The notes below the pieces were generated by a model. That model had not been told where the DNA came from. It made no database searches and was given only the letters and a program-made list of their open reading frames with translations. The position numbers and the translations under genes are program-made. Below, in pieces: positions 1 to 6,526 of a stretch of 7,596 nucleotides of DNA. Where the stretch lies: NCBI GenBank assembly GCA_946482165.1, contig CAMLQS010000248.1, positions 1-7,596 on the forward strand, in the 5' to 3' direction. This DNA comes from an uncultured Verrucomicrobiota bacterium. GTDB taxonomy: Bacteria > Verrucomicrobiota > Verrucomicrobiae > Opitutales > Opitutaceae. The number at the start of each line of letters is the position of its first letter. The stretch's first letter is position 1.

Positions 1-89
1 TTCCCTTCGAGGAACTTCCACTTCAAGTGACCATACCACGCGCAGGTCATAAAGACATTGGAGGCGAAGAGAAGGAGGATGGTTTTCAT
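1..89 (-). CDS. DMT-family small membrane protein (DUF486-type), 5' part only
   Basis: Reading the minus strand from the ATG at 89-87 gives 29 codons, still open at the window edge. The peptide begins MKTILLLFASNVFMTCAWYG and continues HLKWKFLEG. The hydrophobic first helix followed by 'SNVFMT.AWYGHLK' is the conserved N-terminus of the DUF486 (DMT-family) proteins, which are small inner-membrane proteins of about 110-120 residues with four predicted helices, related to drug/metabolite transporters. Their substrate is unknown. The family usually has Phe where Cys16 stands here. The start is fixed by the family's N-terminus. No good Shine-Dalgarno sequence precedes it (the upstream bases on this strand are CGTCTGTTTTCA). 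The gene diverges from the giant protease gene across 154 bp. The rest of the gene lies outside the window, so intactness cannot be judged. The family call is from remembered motif; the transport role is only inferred. Confidence 0.82.
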   Translation of the reverse strand, partial: MKTILLLFASNVFMTCAWYGHLKWKFLEG

Positions 90-243
90 TGAAAACAGAC
101 GCGTTGGCCACGGCAGGGACAAAGCGACGGAATAGAGAGGCAATGCCTTTTTCGCCGCGTGTGTCGGCGCGTGGCGGATGTCCGCTGATTCCTAATTCCT
201 TGCTCACGGCCCACCGAAGCAACACGCAGGTATTTTCCTACAC
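90..243. promoter_or_regulatory. Divergent intergenic region, probable promoters for both flanking genes
   Basis: These 154 bases separate two genes that start outward from it, so both promoters should lie here or just inside the genes. The stretch is visibly less GC-rich than its surroundings, with runs such as CCTTTTTC and CCTAATTCC. I see no convincing -35/-10 pair on either strand. It holds three short inverted repeats: AGGCA-A-TGCCT at 138-148, CGCCG-7 nt-CGGCG at 153-169, and GCGGA-TG-TCCGC at 174-185. These are candidate operator sites, but each arm is only 5 bp and any one could be chance. The calls rest on gene orientation and symmetry alone. Confidence 0.45.
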
Positions 244-3200
244 ATGAAAATGCAACGGGTTGCGGCAACGTTGGCGGGCCTCGCAGGAATTCTGATCCTC
301 GGCTTCGTTTTGTTCAGACCGGCGTCACCAATCGCCCGGACGCAGGACGATGCCCTTTCCGCAAGCAGCGGCGCTCAAAGCACGCCGTCTCCCTTGCTGC
401 CAAAACCGCCGCCCGCCGGATCCCTGGCGCTCGGCTGGCCCCAAACCCGATTCGCGTCAGACCCGGGCGGAGCGGCCCCTGCGTTTGAAGCTGACAAAGA
501 AGCGTCGGCACTCTCCGCACCGGCCGTATTTGACGGACATGTGCTCGCCGAGGAGACGTCACCGCTCGCCGCAGGGCAGACGCTGCGCGTCAGAATCCTC
601 GAAGTCCCCGGCATGCGCCACCTCGTGCGCCGCGAGGAAATCCTGGGAACCGGCGCCGGCCCCGCCCCCGCATCGGAACCCGTTTCGCGTTTGGACACCG
701 CCGCCGGACATTTCATCGCCCGCCTCCCCTCCGGCCGGACCCGCGAGCAGGTTCTGGCCGGCCTCCCCGCCAACTCCGGTATCACTGGAATCGATACACT
801 CGCCCCGGACGGGACGGTGCTCGTGCGCCTCGCCTCCGCTCAGCCGCGTTCGCTGCCCGACGCCTTGGCCGCGGCCGGCGCCGCCGCGCTTTTCGACTAC
901 GTCGAGCCGGATGCGGTGGTCGCCGTATGCGCCACGCCGAACGACCCGCGCTACGCCTCGGGGGAACTCTGGGGCCTGCGCAACACCGGGCAAAGCGGTG
1001 GCGTCAACGACGCCGACATCGATGCCGACATCGCCTGGGACACCGTCTCCTCCGCCGGCCCGGTCATCGTCGCGGTCATCGACACCGGCCTCCGCCTCAC
1101 CCACGAGGACCTCGCCGCCAATCTCTGGGTCAACACCGGCGAGATTCCGGCCAACGGTCTCGACGACGACGGCAACGGGGTGATCGACGACGTCCACGGC
1201 TACAACGCCATCACCGGCACCGGTTCCCCGGCCGACGACCACGGCCACGGTTCCCACTGCGCGGGCACCATCGCCGGCGTCGGCGACAACAATCTCGGCG
1301 TGGTCGGCGTGGCTTGGCAGGCGCGCCTCATGGCCGTTAAATTCCTCGCCGCGAACGGCTCCGGCTACCTGTCCGACGCCGTGCGCGCGATCGACTACGC
1401 ACGCCTCAACGGCGCCCAGGTCATGAACAACAGCTGGGGCGGCGGCGGATATTATCAGTCCCTCGCCGACGCCATCGAACGGACGAACTCGGCCGGGATC
1501 GTCTTTGTCGCGGCGGCGGGCAACAACGCCTCGTCCAACGACATCATCTCCTTTTACCCCGCCAACTACGCCCGCCCCAACATGGTCTCCGTCGCAGCCA
1601 CGACGCGCACCGACGCGCTGGCGTCGTTCTCCAACTTCGGCGGAGCGACCGTCCACCTCGCCGCCCCGGGGGCGTCCATCGTCTCCTGCGGCCATGCCTC
1701 CGACAGCGCCTACGCGACCCTGAGCGGGACCTCGATGGCCGCGCCCCATGTCGCGGGAGCCCTCGCCTTGCTGCGCGCCCGGTTCCCCGCCGAAACCCCG
1801 CATGTTCTCATCGACCGGCTCCTCGCGTCGGCCGATCGCCCCGCCGGCCTTGCCGGCCGTCTCCGCAGCCAAGGCCGCCTCAACATCGCCGCCGCGCTCG
1901 CCCTGCCGGTGGTGATCCCCTCTCCCACCCTCTCCACGCAGCCCGTCGACCAGACCGTGGCGCCGGGCTCGCCGGCGACTTTTTCCGTCGTCGCCGAAGG
2001 CGCGGGCCCCTTCGCCTACCAATGGCGGAGAAACGGGTTCCCCGTCGCCGGCGCCACCTCCGCCAGCCTTACGATCCCGTCCGCGGCCTCCGCCGACGAG
2101 GGCCGCTACGCCGTCTCCGTCGCCAACTCCACCGCGTCCACCTCGAGCACCGAGGCCCGGCTGCGGGTCGGCATTCCGCCCGCGATCCTCTCCGAACCCG
2201 CCGACCAGACGCTCCCTCCCGGCTCCCCCCTGAGCCTGCAGGTCACGGCGTCGGGCGGAGAAACCGTATCCTATGAATGGTTACGCGATGAGGCCGTGAT
2301 CCCCGGCGCGATCCACCCTGCGCTCGATCTCCCGCAGGTCGTCGCCGGCGCCTATCGGGCGCGGGTTTCCAACACCTACGGGACAACCTCCTCGCGCACC
2401 GCCACGGTCACGGTGCCGACGCCTCCCGCAATCACCACCGACCCCGCCGCACGCTCCGTCTCCGCCAACGGCTCCACGACCTTCACCGCCGTCGCCACCG
2501 GCTCGGCGCCTCTCGCCTACCAGTGGTTCCGCGACGGAGCCATCCTCGCCGGAGCCACTTCCGCCAGCCTCACCCGCGCCTCCCTCACCACCGCCGACGC
2601 CGGCTCCTACGCGCTGCGCGTCACCAACGCCGCCGGCGAGGCCTGGACCTCGGGCGCGGCGCTGACCGTCACCACCGGAGGCAATCCCCAGCAGCGGCCC
2701 GCCGTCACCTCCACGCCGGCCGATCTCTCCGTCGACCCCGGCGCGTCCATCGCCCTCGCGCCCGCCGTCTCCGGCTCCACGCCCATGGGCTTTGTCTGGA
2801 AAAAGGACGGCGTCGCGCTCACCGGCCAGACCTCCCTCGCCCTCGACATCCCCGCCGCCGCCGCGGCCGACTCCGGCACCTACACCCTGATCGCCACCAA
2901 CTCCCACGGCGCGGCGTCCAGCCGGGGCATCCGCGTGCAAGTGCGCTCCGCCCCGGTCATCGTCTCTCCGCCCGCCGGCCAAAGCGCCGCGCGCGGCTCG
3001 CGCGTGGTCCTCGAGGTGGCGGCGACGGGCACCGCCCCGCTGAGCTTCGTCTGGAAGCGCAACCAAGCCCCCGTCCCCGGCGCCACCTACGCCCGCCTGG
3101 TCCTGCCTTCGCTTTCCGACGCGGACCTCGGCGACTACACGGTAACCGTGTCCAACCCGGCGGGCGAGGCGACCTCGACGCCCGTCGCCGTAAGCTACCC

Positions 3201-6200
3201 CGCCGCCACGCCGGGCGCGGCGCGCTGGCGACTGGTCCACCCCCACGGCCCCGCATCCCCCGTCCGCGCGCTCGCCACGCTCCCCGGCTGCATCGTCGCG
3301 GGGGGAATCAACGGAGCCATCTCCCGGCGAGAGGCCGACGGGACCTGGCGCCACGCGGAGCTGAACCTCTCGCGTCTTCACACCATCAACCAGATTTTCA
3401 AGCGCGGCGATTTGCTCTTCGCCTTCGGCGCCGCGGGCACGTCGCCGGTCCTCCTCATGTCCTCCGACGGCCTCTCTTGGACGCAGCACACGCCCACCCA
3501 CTGGACGTTCCCCCACGGCGTGGACGACGCCGGCTTCTACGGCCTCGGCCTGAACAGCGTCTTCGCCCGCTCCACCGATGGTATCACCTGGACAACTACG
3601 CCCACCAACTCGCCGCGCAGCCTCGCCGCGGTCGCGCGCGGCGCGGACCGCTTCGTCGCGGTGGGCGGCGGCGGCACGATCCTCCACTCCGCCACCGGCT
3701 CCGCCTGGAGCCAGATACCGGCCCTCGACACCTCCAATCTCACCGCCATCGCCCATGGTCACGCCGGCTTCGTCGTCGGCGCGTCCAACGGCAATCTCTA
3801 CCATTCCCCCGACGGCCTTTCCTGGACCGCCCTGCCCGGCCTCGCCTCCGCGCAGATCGTCTCCATCGCCTACGGCTCCGGGCGCTACGTCGCGGTCGGC
3901 TACTCCGTCGCGCTCGTCTCCGAGGACGGCCTCGACTGGCGGCGCGCCAACGGCTTCACCCAAGTATCGCCGGAGAAGGTGGTCTACGCGGAGGGGCGCT
4001 TCTACACCGCGAATCTCCTGGTCTCCGAGGACGGCCTCGACTGGACCGACCTGACGCCCGGCCGAAGCCCCTACCTCCGCGGCCTGGCCGCCACGCCCTC
4101 CCGCCAGGTCGCCGTCGGCGACGGATACTCCCTCCTCACTTCGCAAAACGGCCGCGAATGGGTCTCCGAACGCGAGCCGCGCTCCGACTTTCTCAACACG
4201 ATCTGCCACGGCGCCGGTCGCTGGATCGCCGCCGGCAACGACGGCAACGTCTACACCTCCACCGGCAGCCCCTCGGAATGGACGCTCGTGCCGGTCGAGG
4301 CCGGCTTTCTCTCCTCGATCCGGTGGCACGGCGACCGCTTCCTCGCCACCGCCGCCAGCGGCGCCCTGCTCTCCTCCCCCGACGGCCTCGGCTGGAGCCG
4401 CGTCGCCCTCTCCGGCGGCCCCGCCCTTCGCGCCACCGCCAGCGGCGGCGGCCTGCACATCGCCATCGGCGACGAAGGCGCCATCCTTCGCTCCACCGAT
4501 CTCTCGGCGTGGAGCCGCGTGCCAGGCACGCCATTCGTCCCCCTTGCCGATGTCGCCCACGGCGCCGGCCGCTTTGTAGCCCTCGCGCCCGGAGGCGCCA
4601 CCTTGGTCTCCACGGACGGATTAACGTGGGAAACCGGCGCCACCGGCCAGACCACCGCGCTCGGGTCAATCGCCTACGGCGCCGGCCGCTTCGTCACAGT
4701 CGGCTATTCCGGCACCGTTCTCAGTTCCATCGACGGGCTGTCCTGGACCCCGGCCTCGCCCGCCTTTCCCTCCCTTCTTCTTGGCGACGTGCGCTTCATC
4801 AACGGCGCATTCCTCGTCTTTGGCGGCAGCGGCAACGTCTACCGCTCCACCGACGGGCTGAGCTGGACCGCGCACTCCGCCGGCATCCTCGAAGACATCG
4901 CGTGGGACGGCTCCACCTACTTTGGCGTCGGTTACCAGCGCTTCTACTCCAGCGCCAATGCACAGACGTGGACCGTGCAATCCTTCCGCCCCTTCGGCAC
5001 CACCCAGCTCCACGCGGTCGTCCACGCCCAGGGCCGCTTCGTCAGCGTGGGCTCGGAAGGCTGGATCGAGACCTCCTCCGACGGCCGAACCTGGTCCCCG
5101 CGCGCTTCGGGAACGACCATGCCCCTCTACGCTATCGCGCACGGCTCGGGACGCTACGTCGCCGTGGGCTCCAGCGGCTGGCGCACCCATTCGACCGACG
5201 GCATCACGTGGACCGCGCAGCTCGCGACGGACTCGCCCCGTCCGTCCTTCTACGCCATCGTCCACAACGGCCAGCGCTTCATCACCGGCGGAAGCTCCGG
5301 CGCGATCCACACCTCCGAAGACGGAGTCACCTGGACCGCCCGCGCCTCCGGCATCACCAGCCAGATTCAGAGCTTGGCCGTCGGCCCGGATCGTGTCCTC
5401 GCCCTCGGCTTCAACGGCGAGGTCCTTTCGTCGCCTGACGGACTGGTTTGGACCGGACAAACCGTCTTCCCCAATTATCCCCGACGGGTATTCTACCACG
5501 CCGGCCGCTTCGAGATCGAAGAAGCCTACGGCAATCGCCACAGTTCCGTGGACGGCCTCACTTGGAGCAGCGCCTCGCCCGCGGACGTCCACATGCCCAA
5601 CGCCACCGCCGAGATCGAGGGCGCCTGGCTCAGCGTCGACAGCAGCTCGGCCATCCGCGCCCTCGCCCCGCCGCCGCTCATCACCCGGCAGCCCGCCGAC
5701 GCCGCCGTGCGACTCGGCGCCCCCGCCGTGATCTCGATCGAACACCAGACCGCCGGCCCCGCCTCGATTTCCTGGCGCCAGGAGGGGGTGCGGATCCCCG
5801 GCGCCGAAACCGATACCGTTTCCTGGACGCGTTTCCCCTCCGATGCGGCCGGCGTCTGGCACGCCCGGGTCACCGGCCTTGGCGGCACCGCGGAGTCGAC
5901 CTCCGCCACGCTCACGCTGACGCCCCACCCCGCCGACGCCTGGCGCGTGGCGCGCTTCGGGGAAGAGACGTTTCTCAACCCGGCGCTGGAGACCTCGGTT
6001 TGGGGATGGACGGCCGACCCCGACGGCGACGGCGCGAGCAACCTGCTCGACTACGGAGCCGGCGACGCGGTCCACGGCGGCCCCGCCGCCAAGGCCCTCG
6101 AAGCGCTGCCCGACGGCCGCCTTCGTCTGGTGTTCCTCCGCCGCCATGACGACCCCGGTCTGTCCACCCGCGCCGAGACCACCGCGTCCCTCGACGCGTC

Positions 6201-6357
6201 CTCCGCATGGGCGGCGGACCCGGGCCACGTGGTCGAAACCGTCGTCCAACGCCTCGACGCAAGCACCGAACGCGTCACCGCCGAAACCGTCGCGCCAGCC
6301 GCGCCCGCGCGCTTCCTCCGCGTGCGCAGTGAGATCGCCGGCGAGCCGGCCCCGTGA
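244..6357 (+). CDS. Giant exported S8 subtilisin-like protease with Ig-like and beta-propeller repeats
   Basis: An intact 2037-residue gene (ATG to TGA) for a secreted serine endopeptidase. Residues 1-24 are a basic start (MKMQR) plus a hydrophobic stretch, a signal peptide or anchor with no clear cleavage site. A Pro/Ala/Ser-rich linker follows. Residues about 150-228 are a prodomain ending DYVEPD (218-223), as in fervidolysin-type propeptides. The catalytic domain spans about 232-553: Asp280 in VAVIDTG, a Ca-binding-like loop DDDGNG (307-312), His335 in HGSHCAG, oxyanion Asn427 in AAAGNN and Ser497 in SGTSMAAPH. All four key residues are present, so it should be active. Five Ig-like domains (about 561-990), some 20 propeller repeats (995-1774), a sixth Ig-like domain (1810-1896) and a DPDGDG-containing C-terminal module (1900-2037) follow. 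A weak GCAGGT lies 13 bases before the ATG; Met3 is the alternative start. Substrate is unknown; extracellular protein degradation or surface adhesion is inferred. Nothing indicates a frameshift. Confidence 0.95.
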   Translation: MKMQRVAATLAGLAGILILGFVLFRPASPIARTQDDALSASSGAQSTPSPLLPKPPPAGSLALGWPQTRFASDPGGAAPAFEADKEASALSAPAVFDGHVLAEETSPLAAGQTLRVRILEVPGMRHLVRREEILGTGAGPAPASEPVSRLDTAAGHFIARLPSGRTREQVLAGLPANSGITGIDTLAPDGTVLVRLASAQPRSLPDALAAAGAAALFDYVEPDAVVAVCATPNDPRYASGELWGLRNTGQSGGVNDADIDADIAWDTVSSAGPVIVAVIDTGLRLTHEDLAANLWVNTGEIPANGLDDDGNGVIDDVHGYNAITGTGSPADDHGHGSHCAGTIAGVGDNNLGVVGVAWQARLMAVKFLAANGSGYLSDAVRAIDYARLNGAQVMNNSWGGGGYYQSLADAIERTNSAGIVFVAAAGNNASSNDIISFYPANYARPNMVSVAATTRTDALASFSNFGGATVHLAAPGASIVSCGHASDSAYATLSGTSMAAPHVAGALALLRARFPAETPHVLIDRLLASADRPAGLAGRLRSQGRLNIAAALALPVVIPSPTLSTQPVDQTVAPGSPATFSVVAEGAGPFAYQWRRNGFPVAGATSASLTIPSAASADEGRYAVSVANSTASTSSTEARLRVGIPPAILSEPADQTLPPGSPLSLQVTASGGETVSYEWLRDEAVIPGAIHPALDLPQVVAGAYRARVSNTYGTTSSRTATVTVPTPPAITTDPAARSVSANGSTTFTAVATGSAPLAYQWFRDGAILAGATSASLTRASLTTADAGSYALRVTNAAGEAWTSGAALTVTTGGNPQQRPAVTSTPADLSVDPGASIALAPAVSGSTPMGFVWKKDGVALTGQTSLALDIPAAAAADSGTYTLIATNSHGAASSRGIRVQVRSAPVIVSPPAGQSAARGSRVVLEVAATGTAPLSFVWKRNQAPVPGATYARLVLPSLSDADLGDYTVTVSNPAGEATSTPVAVSYPAATPGAARWRLVHPHGPASPVRALATLPGCIVAGGINGAISRREADGTWRHAELNLSRLHTINQIFKRGDLLFAFGAAGTSPVLLMSSDGLSWTQHTPTHWTFPHGVDDAGFYGLGLNSVFARSTDGITWTTTPTNSPRSLAAVARGADRFVAVGGGGTILHSATGSAWSQIPALDTSNLTAIAHGHAGFVVGASNGNLYHSPDGLSWTALPGLASAQIVSIAYGSGRYVAVGYSVALVSEDGLDWRRANGFTQVSPEKVVYAEGRFYTANLLVSEDGLDWTDLTPGRSPYLRGLAATPSRQVAVGDGYSLLTSQNGREWVSEREPRSDFLNTICHGAGRWIAAGNDGNVYTSTGSPSEWTLVPVEAGFLSSIRWHGDRFLATAASGALLSSPDGLGWSRVALSGGPALRATASGGGLHIAIGDEGAILRSTDLSAWSRVPGTPFVPLADVAHGAGRFVALAPGGATLVSTDGLTWETGATGQTTALGSIAYGAGRFVTVGYSGTVLSSIDGLSWTPASPAFPSLLLGDVRFINGAFLVFGGSGNVYRSTDGLSWTAHSAGILEDIAWDGSTYFGVGYQRFYSSANAQTWTVQSFRPFGTTQLHAVVHAQGRFVSVGSEGWIETSSDGRTWSPRASGTTMPLYAIAHGSGRYVAVGSSGWRTHSTDGITWTAQLATDSPRPSFYAIVHNGQRFITGGSSGAIHTSEDGVTWTARASGITSQIQSLAVGPDRVLALGFNGEVLSSPDGLVWTGQTVFPNYPRRVFYHAGRFEIEEAYGNRHSSVDGLTWSSASPADVHMPNATAEIEGAWLSVDSSSAIRALAPPPLITRQPADAAVRLGAPAVISIEHQTAGPASISWRQEGVRIPGAETDTVSWTRFPSDAAGVWHARVTGLGGTAESTSATLTLTPHPADAWRVARFGEETFLNPALETSVWGWTADPDGDGASNLLDYGAGDAVHGGPAAKALEALPDGRLRLVFLRRHDDPGLSTRAETTASLDASSAWAADPGHVVETVVQRLDASTERVTAETVAPAAPARFLRVRSEIAGEPAP
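1924..3210 (+). repeat. Five tandem Ig-like domain repeats inside the protease gene
   Basis: Five units of about 82-90 codons encode bacterial Ig-like (I-set-like) domains at residues roughly 561-643, 644-725, 726-813, 818-902 and 903-990. Each has the pattern 'P....dq.v..Gs...f.v.a.G..p..y.W.rdg..i.GAt...l..p.....d.G.Y.v.vsN..G...s'. Conserved Trp and the G.Y corner are visible, while the disulfide cysteines of animal Ig domains are absent, as is usual in bacterial versions. Units 1 and 3 share the peptide GATSASLT and similar DNA around it, suggesting duplication. Unit 2 is shortened: its 'D.G.Y' corner is replaced by VVAGAY. These modules probably act as rigid spacers or binding domains that hold the protease away from the propeller region. 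A sixth, more divergent copy lies at about 5671-5931. Confidence 0.85.
3226..5565 (+). repeat. About 20 tandem beta-propeller (BNR/Asp-box-like) repeats inside the protease gene
   Basis: Residues 995-1774 consist of repeats of about 39 residues, each reading roughly 'Wt......l..IAyGaGRFVAVG.sG.i..S.DGlsW'. The Trp closing each unit falls at residues 1035, 1079, 1116, 1155, 1194, 1232, 1267, 1306, 1346, 1384, 1423, 1462, 1501, 1541, 1576, 1617, 1656, 1697, 1736 and 1774. Most units are 36-42 residues; one is 44. The motif S-x-D-G-x-[ST]-W resembles the Asp box of sialidase/BNR propellers but is one residue shorter between Asp and Gly. It is degenerate in the units ending at 1035, 1155, 1306, 1346, 1423 and 1576. 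A final half-unit without an Asp box (about 1775-1808) may close the last blade. Such arrays fold as beta-propellers; the ligand here is unknown. No sialidase catalytic residues can be assigned. Confidence 0.85.
5671..5931 (+). repeat. Sixth, divergent Ig-like domain after the propeller array
   Basis: Residues about 1810-1896 begin PPPLITRQPADAAVRLGAPA and continue with a core SWRQEGVRIPGAET and a corner DAAGVWHARV. This matches the same Ig-like pattern as the five upstream copies, with Trp in place of Tyr in the 'G.Y' corner. It sits alone between the propeller repeats and the C-terminal DPDGDG module, so the propellers are bracketed by Ig-like domains on both sides. It is more diverged from copies 1-5 than they are from each other, which argues against a recent duplication. 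Confidence 0.8.
5941..6354 (+). other. C-terminal DPDGDG module of the giant protease
   Basis: Residues 1900-2037 start WRVARFGEET, then WGWTADPDGDGASNLLDY (1920-1937), then a beta-rich tail containing DGRLRLVFLRR and ending in the PARFLRVRSEI region. The acidic loop with Asp1925, Asp1927 and Asp1929 resembles calcium-binding DxDxDG loops of thrombospondin type 3 and dockerin-like repeats. In my knowledge, this Trp/Phe-DPDGDG-NLLEY layout with a tail ending in 'RFLRv' recurs at the C-termini of many large exported Verrucomicrobiota proteins with unrelated catalytic domains. A role in surface attachment, export or folding is plausible but is inference. Confidence 0.65.
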
Positions 6358-6377
6358 GCACGCTCGCCATCCGGCGA
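6335..6377 (+). terminator. Stem-loop over the protease stop codon, possible transcription or mRNA 3' end
   Basis: The left arm TCGCCGGCGAGC (6335-6346) can pair with GCTCGC (6362-6367) and, after a four-base bulge CATC, with CGGCGA (6372-6377). That makes 12 base pairs around a 15-base loop that holds the TGA at 6355-6357. No T-run follows (the next bases are TAGGCGGCAG), so it is not a classical intrinsic terminator. It could stabilise the mRNA 3' end or slow transcription. In DNA this GC-rich, a chance stem is quite possible. Confidence 0.35.
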
Positions 6378-6526
6378 TAGGCGGCAGGCAAACCGGACTC
6401 TTCTCTGGTGCAATCTCGCGAAAGCACGTCCGCGAGTTGCCAAAGAGGAGCTCGAGCGCGAAGTCTGCTTCCGGCCGGAGTTCGCAGGCGCCCCGCACCT
6501 CTCCGCAGCCCGATCCCCCTTTTCCC
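6378..6526. promoter_or_regulatory. Spacer before the SIS gene, with a perfect 10-bp palindrome
   Basis: This gap between the hairpin and the GTG start of the SIS gene contains TCCGGCCGGA (6470-6479), a perfect palindrome about 48 bases ahead of the start, and AAGAGGAG at 6443-6450, a good purine-rich ribosome-site-like string with no usable start codon at the right distance downstream. No clear promoter boxes are visible. The frame of the SIS gene stays open back through the whole spacer, so a longer N-terminus is formally possible: there is one in-frame TTG at 6437, but no ATG. Confidence 0.3.

Noticed and set aside
193..236. Possible sigma-70 promoter using TTGCTC (200-205) with TATTTT (231-236)
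   Set aside because: The spacing of 25 bases is far too long for a normal -35/-10 pair, and TATTTT overlaps the region expected for ribosome binding.
86..268. A 60-codon minus-strand open frame across the divergent intergenic region
   Set aside because: The product has no hydrophobic or domain pattern, and it spans the promoter region and the start of the protease gene. The DUF486-type frame on the same strand explains the coding signal further left.
2281..4560. A 759-codon open frame on the minus strand, and others at 559-2022 and 4666-6498
   Set aside because: Their products are Gly/Ala/Arg/Asp-rich low-complexity strings with no recognisable motif, and they lie wholly opposite the clearly coding protease gene. 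Long antisense open frames are expected in DNA this GC-rich.
2523..5438. A 971-codon open frame on the plus strand in another frame
   Set aside because: The product is dominated by Arg, Pro, His and Leu, the typical out-of-frame reading of GCC/CGC/CTC-rich codons. The overlapping frame encodes recognisable Ig-like and propeller repeats.
3226..5565. Possible sialidase activity because of the Asp-box-like repeats
   Set aside because: Asp boxes are structural and occur in many propellers. I could not identify the arginine triad, Tyr/Glu nucleophile pair or FRIP motif of sialidases.
244..6357. The large repeat gene as a fusion or assembly artefact
   Set aside because: One uninterrupted frame, uniform codon use and a coherent order from signal segment to C-terminal module argue for a genuine single gene.
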